This document shows positions 59,839 through 64,000 of a stretch of 64,000 nucleotides of DNA, in pieces. Under the pieces are notes generated by a model. That model was not told where the DNA came from and did no database searches. It saw only the letters and a program-made list of their open reading frames with translations. This DNA is from Pseudarthrobacter sp. NBSH8 (GTDB lineage Bacteria > Actinomycetota > Actinomycetes > Actinomycetales > Micrococcaceae). The translations under genes were made by a program, and so were the position numbers. Within the stretch, counting starts at the first letter, position 1, and each line of letters opens with the position of its first letter. The stretch is from contig NZ_CP043178.1 of NCBI RefSeq assembly GCF_014217545.1, positions 682,001 to 746,000 of the forward strand, read 5' to 3'.

Positions 59839-59912
59839 GATCGGGAAAGTGCCGGTAGGCGCCACCTGACCGGCGGATTTCCACCCGCCTTGCCGATTGC
59901 GGGGGACCGATC
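59839..59912 (+). ncRNA. Structured 5' leader, riboswitch candidate
   Basis: GATCGG at 59839-59844 is complementary to CCGATC at 59907-59912, closing a domain of about 74 bases. Inside lie GTGCCGGTAGGCGCC, the stem GGCGG/CCGCC (around 59872-59888) and GCGGGGGA, which is the only Shine-Dalgarno-like sequence. The closing stem ends three bases before ATG 59916, so folding would hide the ribosome site. I could not match it to a riboswitch class by eye. Confidence 0.4.
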
Positions 59913-59915
59913 GCC

Positions 59916-61143
59916 ATGCTCAAAACCTTGAAATCCATCGCGGCAGTGGTTGGGCTGGGTCTGGCTTTGGGACTGATGCCGGCCCAGGCAGCCCAGGCAG
60001 CGCCTGCCACCGGCCGGATCTCACTCAGCCCGGCCACTGGACCGGCAGGATCCGCCGTCACAGTCAGCGGAACGGGGTTCAAAGCCTCCACCACGGGGAC
60101 GGTGATCGCCGGTGCCACGACTTTTCCCATCAAAACGGCAGCCTCGGGTGCCTTCAGCACGTCGATCACCATCCCGTCCGCAGCCACGGGATCGTTGACC
60201 ATCACGGCCAAGACCTCGTCTGTCGAGGCGTCTTCGGTGTTCACAGTGACCACACCGGACGCTGCGCTCTCTCCAGTCGGCACCGCCGCACTTCGGTTCG
60301 GGGTGGCCACGGCCGGCGGCCCACTGGCCAGCGGCGAACTGGATGACGTGGCGCAACTGGCCGGCGAAAGCCCGTCCACCATTCTTTTTTACAAGGACTT
60401 CCTCCAGGCGCCCCCCCATTACCGAAATGAACTCCGTCCGGGCACGAGGCGCCGTTCCGCTCATTACCTGGGAACCCTGGGCCTGGGGCGGTGGAACGGA
60501 ACAGCCGGCATACTCCCTTGACCGAATTGCCGCCGGCGACTTTGACGCCCACATCACGCAGTGGGGCCAGGCGCTCGCTGCCTGGGGCCACCCGGTCCAG
60601 CTCAGGTTCGCCCATGAGATGAACGGAAACTGGTATCCGTGGGCCGAAGGCGTCAACGGCAATCAGGCCGGTGACTACGTAAGTGCCTGGCGTCATGTTC
60701 ACGACGTTGTTGCTGCCACTGGCGCCGGCAACGTGTCCTGGGTCTGGAGCCCGAGTGTTCCGTACTACGGGTCCACCGATCTCGCCGGCCTCTTTCCCGG
60801 TGTCGGATACGTGGATGTTGTAGCCCTCGACGGGTATAACTGGGGCACCTCCGCTTCATGGAGCGGCTGGATATCGCCGCAGGATCTCTTCGCTCCGGGC
60901 ATAGCCCAGTTGCGTGCTCTGGCACCCGGAGTTCCCATCCTGATCAGCGAGACGGCTTCCAGCGAGGCAGGCGGCAACAAGGCTGCCTGGAACGCCGGGC
61001 TCGTGTCCTATCTTGCCGCCCAGCCCGATGTGGTGGGCTTCGTTTGGTTCCATCTCCAGAAGGAAACCGACTGGCGCATCAACAGCAGCGCCACCTCAGC
61101 CTCCGCATTCAAGTCCGCACTTGAGGCGCGCCGGACTCCCTGA
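59916..61143 (+). pseudogene. Secreted GH26-like glycanase, frameshifted at poly-C
   Basis: Signal peptide (MLKTLKSIAAVVGLGLALGLMPAQAAQA), an IPT/Ig-like beta domain (ISLSPATGPAGSAVTVSGTGFKAS...), then a TIM-barrel glycoside hydrolase resembling GH26 mannanase/glucanase: RGAVPLITWEPWAWGG, QLRFAHEMNGNWYPWAEGVNGN with a His-Glu acid pair, WVWSPSV, VDVVALDGYNWG and PILISETASSEAG with the probable nucleophile Glu. The frame changes at seven C residues (60411-60417): removing one C joins QAPP to ITEMNSVRARG and gives about 408 residues. As written, the first frame stops at 60521 before the catalytic half. It may be a mutation, a sequencing error or slipped-strand switching. Confidence 0.8.
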
Positions 61144-61337
61144 CTCAATGCTCAATCTCCCGGTGATCAAGGACGCGCCTTGCTGTTCCGGCCGCGCCTT
61201 GGACAAATCCTGCAGAGGGCGAAGCAACGAAATCTGTCTGGTCGGCCACACTATTGCCCAAGTAGCGGCATGATGACCTAAACTGCTTCACTGAGGCGCC
61301 TGAAATGGTGCCGTGCAGCGACGAAAGTGAACATGCC

Positions 61338-61640
61338 ATGGCTACCGATTACGACGCTCCACGCAAGACCGACGACGAGGCCTCTGCCGAGTCGCTGGAA
61401 GCGCTGCAGGCCTCCCGCAGCGGCAATGCCCAGACCGCAGTCATCGACGTCGACGAGACCGACACCGCCGAAGGCATCGACCTGCCCGGAGCCGATCTCT
61501 CCGGCGAAGAACTGACCGTCATTGTTGTTCCCGAACAGTCCGATGAATTCACTTGCGCATCATGTTTCCTGGTCCGCCACCGGTCACAGGTTGCGCGCGA
61601 AAAGAACGGCATGAAGTACTGCATCGAGTGTGAAGGCTGA
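61338..61640 (+). CDS. DUF4193 family protein
   Basis: 100 residues from ATG 61338. Acidic N-terminal two-thirds (MATDYDAPRKTDDEASAESLEAL) and a C-terminal zinc-ribbon-like CASCFLVRHRSQVAREKNGMKYCIECEG with two CxxC pairs. This architecture is typical of DUF4193, a family widespread in actinobacteria with no known function. A longer frame begins at 61305 but lacks the conserved start. A hairpin at 61645-61676 follows. Confidence 0.9.
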   Translation: MATDYDAPRKTDDEASAESLEALQASRSGNAQTAVIDVDETDTAEGIDLPGADLSGEELTVIVVPEQSDEFTCASCFLVRHRSQVAREKNGMKYCIECEG

Positions 61641-61644
61641 AGTC

Positions 61645-61676
61645 CCGGCGCCAGCCCCCCCGGTGGGGCGCGCCGG
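61645..61676 (+). terminator. Terminator after DUF4193 gene
   Basis: CCGGCGCCAGCCCC pairs with GGGGCGCGCCGG with one bulge; GTCGTTATT follows. Confidence 0.65.
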
Positions 61677-61759
61677 CGTCGTTATTATCCATAACGGCAA
61701 GGTGCAGAAACGGCGTTAATAGTGTTTCGTTGGCCCCGTAAAGTGCCTCAGAATTACGC

Positions 61760-61877
61760 TCGCGTGACCGGAACCAAACCCGATTAACGGTTCCGCGCCG
61801 AAGCGGCAACAACCCTGTTGAGTAGCCCCGGAGACTCCTAGGCTTGAGCTACCTAATCACTCGAAGGGTGGCCCACA
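61760..61877 (+). promoter_or_regulatory. Leader with a run of small hairpins
   Basis: Successive stems lie upstream of the secreted AMIN-like gene: CGGAACC/GGTTCCG, GCCG/CGGC, CAACA/TGTTG and AGCC/GGCT. The ribosome site AAGGGTGG precedes the ATG. A structured leader is possible; no known class is recognised. Confidence 0.3.
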
Positions 61878-62426
61878 ATGAAAAAGATTCATACGTGGCT
61901 GACAGTCATTTTGATGACTGTTGGATTGGGTTTCCTGGCTCCGGGGCCCGCCTCGGCAACCACATCCTATTGCGGACTTGTATGGGGATCGCTGGCCAAA
62001 TCAAACCCGGCGATGAGCACCGCATCAGTAACCAACGTTCGGACGGGGCAGCACTACTGCTTCGACCGGATGGTGGTTGATCTCAACGGCCCTGTGGCCG
62101 GCTACACTGCCCGTTACGTTCCCGTAGTGGTCCAGGATGGTTCAGGTTTCAGTATCCCCCTGCTGGGCAGCGCATTCCTCCAGGTGACTGTGAACGCGCC
62201 TTCCTACGACAGCAACTACAACGTCACATACAGCCCGGCAGCCAAGGCCGAACTGTCGAACGTTTCGGGATACCAGACCTTCCGTCAGGTAGCGTACGCA
62301 GGCAGCTTTGAAGGCTACACAAGCATCGGCCTCGGCGTCCGTGCACGGCTCCCGTTCCGGGTATTCACCCTGGACGGACCGGGCTCCGGGTCGCGCATGG
62401 TGGTGGACGTAGCGCACTTCTGGTGA
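61878..62426 (+). CDS. Secreted AMIN-like domain protein
   Basis: 182 residues. Signal peptide MKKIHTWLTVILMTVGLGFLAPGPASA with cleavage near residue 27, then a beta-rich domain starting TTSYCGLVWGSLAKSN with conserved VTNVRTGQHYCFDRMVVDLNG, VPVVVQDGSGFSIPLLGSAFLQVTV and the C-terminal FRVFTLDGPGSGSRMVVDVAHFW. This matches the actinobacterial AMIN-like family, thought to act at the cell wall. The two Cys residues could form a disulfide. No role can be assigned. Confidence 0.85.
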   Translation: MKKIHTWLTVILMTVGLGFLAPGPASATTSYCGLVWGSLAKSNPAMSTASVTNVRTGQHYCFDRMVVDLNGPVAGYTARYVPVVVQDGSGFSIPLLGSAFLQVTVNAPSYDSNYNVTYSPAAKAELSNVSGYQTFRQVAYAGSFEGYTSIGLGVRARLPFRVFTLDGPGSGSRMVVDVAHFW

Positions 62427-62477
62427 CCGGCGGTTCGCTGCTGAACCGAAGTTGAGACAAGATCAGGAAACTAAAGA

Positions 62478-62517
62478 ACGGCGCCCTGTTTCGGAGACTT
62501 TCCGTGCAGGGCGCCGT
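62478..62517. terminator. Two-way terminator
   Basis: 11-bp stem ACGGCGCCCTG with CAGGGCGCCGT and an 18-base loop, between the convergent AMIN-like and permease genes. The minus strand side is followed by TCTTTAG. Confidence 0.7.
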
Positions 62518-62533
62518 GCTGTTGTTGGGGCAA

Positions 62534-64000
62534 CTACTCAGGCACCATCAGCGCAGGGGTGTCCCGGCGGATGGTTTCGCCGCGGAAGAACCCCGGGGCG
62601 AGGCGTGCCATGATCACCATCAGCACAGCCCCGAGCGCCAGGATCCCGATGCCCAGGACAAACACCAGCCCAACACCGAAGACCTCGGAGCCGCTGCCGA
62701 ACTCCGGCGCCCAGCTGTCCACGGCTGTCTGCAGGAAAACCACAAACAATCCGACACCGCCCAGCACCGGGCACAGGAGCCGCAGCGCGAAGCTGCGGAC
62801 GCTGCTGAACACGCTGTTCCGGAAGTACCAGGCGCACGCGATGGCGGTCAGGCCGTAGTAGAAGCAGATCATCAGGCCGAGGGCCAGGATGGTGTCGTTC
62901 AGGACGTTTTCGCTGATCACGTGCATCACCGCGTAGAACCCGGCGGACAGGATGCCCGCCGTCACCGTTGCGAAGCCCGGCGTCGAGAAGCGCCTGCTGA
63001 TGTGGCTGAACGGCGCGGGCAGCGCACCGTAGTGGGCCATGGCCAGCAGGCTGCGCGACGGCGACGTGAACGTGGACTGCAGGGACGCTGCCGAACTGGA
63101 CAGCACGGCGAGGGACATCAGGATGGCGAACGGCCCCATGATCGGTGACGCAAGCGCCGTGAAGAGGTTCTCGTGATTCTCGGGGTTGTTCAGCCCCACA
63201 CCCGTATCGCCGACGCCGGCGAACATCATGGTGGCGATGCTCACCAGCAGGTAGATCCCCAGGACAACGACGGCGGTGAGCGTGCCGGCCAGGCCCGCGG
63301 TCTTTTTGCCGTTGGCGGTTTCCTCGTTCACGGTCAGGCACACGTCCCAGCCCCAGTAGACAAAGATCGACAGCGAGATACCCGCGGCGATCTGCCCGAA
63401 CGTCTCGATCCTGGTGACGTCGAACCACCCCCAGCTGAAGGGGATGGCCGTTTCCGATGTGGACCAGTTCGCGAACGCCATGCCGACAAAAAGTACCAGG
63501 ACCAGTAGTTGGAATCCCACGAGTCCGTACTGGACCAGCTTGGTGGTGTGCAGGCCGCGGTAGCTCACCCACACTGCAAGGGCCACAAAAACGAAGCACG
63601 TCAGGACGTTCAACGGCTTATTGTCCGCGAGGTCTGCGAGTTCAGGCGCACCCGTCAGCTGCGACAGGAAGAGATAGAAGAAGTCCACCGCCACGCCCGC
63701 CAGGTTGGACAGGACGATGATGTTGGCGGCAAGGAGTCCCCAGCCGCCCATCCAGCCCACCCAGGGGCCAAACGCTTTGGTGACCCAAGTGAACGTGGTG
63801 CCGCTGTCCGGGGAATCGGCGTTGAGTTCCCGGTAGGCGAGTGACACCAGGATCATGGGGATGAACCCGATCAGGAAAATGACGGGTAGCTGGAGCCCCG
63901 CCTCATTCACCGTGGGGCCAAGGGCGCTGGTCAGCGTGTAGGCCGGCGCGATGGTGGAAATGCCAAGAACGACGACGGCAAGGAGGCCCAGCTGCCCTCC
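62534..64000 (-). CDS. APC-family amino-acid permease, N-terminus beyond right edge
   Basis: At least 488 residues visible, with about 12 hydrophobic helices. The frame stays open through the edge, reading GQLGLLAVVVLGISTIAPAYTLTSALGPTVNEAG, a typical start of helix 1 in APC transporters, so GTG 63910 is internal. Further landmarks are PDSGTTFTWVTKAFGPWVGWMGGW, the unwound helix-6 region VYWGWDVCLTVNEETANGKKTAG and SPSRSLLAMAHYGALPAPFSHISRRFSTPGFATV. Probably imports an amino acid or amine; the substrate is not evident. Confidence 0.9.
   Translation of the reverse strand, partial: GGQLGLLAVVVLGISTIAPAYTLTSALGPTVNEAGLQLPVIFLIGFIPMILVSLAYRELNADSPDSGTTFTWVTKAFGPWVGWMGGWGLLAANIIVLSNLAGVAVDFFYLFLSQLTGAPELADLADNKPLNVLTCFVFVALAVWVSYRGLHTTKLVQYGLVGFQLLVLVLFVGMAFANWSTSETAIPFSWGWFDVTRIETFGQIAAGISLSIFVYWGWDVCLTVNEETANGKKTAGLAGTLTAVVVLGIYLLVSIATMMFAGVGDTGVGLNNPENHENLFTALASPIMGPFAILMSLAVLSSSAASLQSTFTSPSRSLLAMAHYGALPAPFSHISRRFSTPGFATVTAGILSAGFYAVMHVISENVLNDTILALGLMICFYYGLTAIACAWYFRNSVFSSVRSFALRLLCPVLGGVGLFVVFLQTAVDSWAPEFGSGSEVFGVGLVFVLGIGILALGAVLMVIMARLAPGFFRGETIRRDTPALMVPE

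Noticed and set aside
59839..59912. Assignment of the glycanase leader to cyclic-di-GMP or cyclic-di-AMP riboswitches
   Set aside because: Only the 3' GCGGGG-ACCGAT part looks alike; the conserved cores of those classes are missing.

Overview
The window is high-G+C actinobacterial chromosome, most likely from the Arthrobacter/Pseudarthrobacter group (Micrococcaceae). The evidence is the 16S/23S/5S sequence, the gene order (carD-ispD-ispF-cysS-rlmB; a senX3/regX3-type pair near gpmA and phoU; tmk-holB-S33 peptidase next to a tRNA-Thr), the presence of a Bpa proteasome activator, and the DUF4193, DUF4032 and DUF2516 proteins. Most genes are compact housekeeping genes with little intergenic DNA.

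Layout. 1-1.2 kb: decayed FtsX-like ABC permease at the left edge. 1.3-7.3 kb: DUF1540 protein, CstA carbon-starvation transporter with its small partner, Bpa, small hypotheticals and a lipoprotein. 7.4-12.6 kb: tRNA-Thr(CGT), secreted S33 peptidase, DNA polymerase III delta-prime, thymidylate kinase, a Cys/Met-metabolism PLP enzyme and a DUF2516 membrane protein. 12.7-18 kb: methyltransferase, phosphoglycerate mutase, PhoU, a SenX3-RegX3-like two-component system and a lipoprotein. 18.1-22.7 kb: CarD, IspD, IspF, CysS, RlmB. 22.8-36.2 kb: a glycogen/alpha-glucan block of glgX, glgP, glgE, treS and one long gene that fuses maltokinase to branching enzyme GlgB, with an RNase Sa/barnase-type secreted RNase and a barstar inhibitor between glgX and glgP. 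36.2-42.3 kb: one complete rrn operon (16S-23S-5S, no spacer tRNA) with promoter, processing stems and terminator. 42.3-47.3 kb: SRPBCC protein, LacI regulator and GH13 alpha-glucosidase with two LacI-type operators, and a GlcD-type flavoprotein. 47.3-49 kb: an IS110-family insertion sequence. 49-54.4 kb: DUF4032 protein, a UgpC/MsiK-type sugar ABC ATPase, and otsB/otsA. 54.4-59.6 kb: DsbA-like protein, tRNA-Thr(TGT), then a PucR regulator divergent from an MFS transporter and an agmatinase-family ureohydrolase. 59.6-64 kb: a secreted GH26-like glycanase gene broken at a poly-C run and preceded by a structured leader, a DUF4193 protein, a secreted AMIN-like protein, and an APC amino-acid permease cut by the right edge.

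How the genes work together. The dominant theme is storage carbohydrate. TreS converts trehalose to maltose, maltokinase makes maltose-1-phosphate, GlgE extends alpha-glucan with it and GlgB branches the product, while GlgP and GlgX break it down. OtsA/OtsB supply trehalose, and the LacI-controlled alpha-glucosidase together with the shared sugar-ABC ATPase could feed glucose and maltose. The PucR-MFS-ureohydrolase set looks like an inducible route for a guanidino or agmatine-like nitrogen source. The items most worth checking are the maltokinase-GlgB fusion, the RNase/barstar pair, the leader and poly-C frameshift of the glycanase, the IS110 element with its likely bridge-RNA region, and several perfect inverted repeats.
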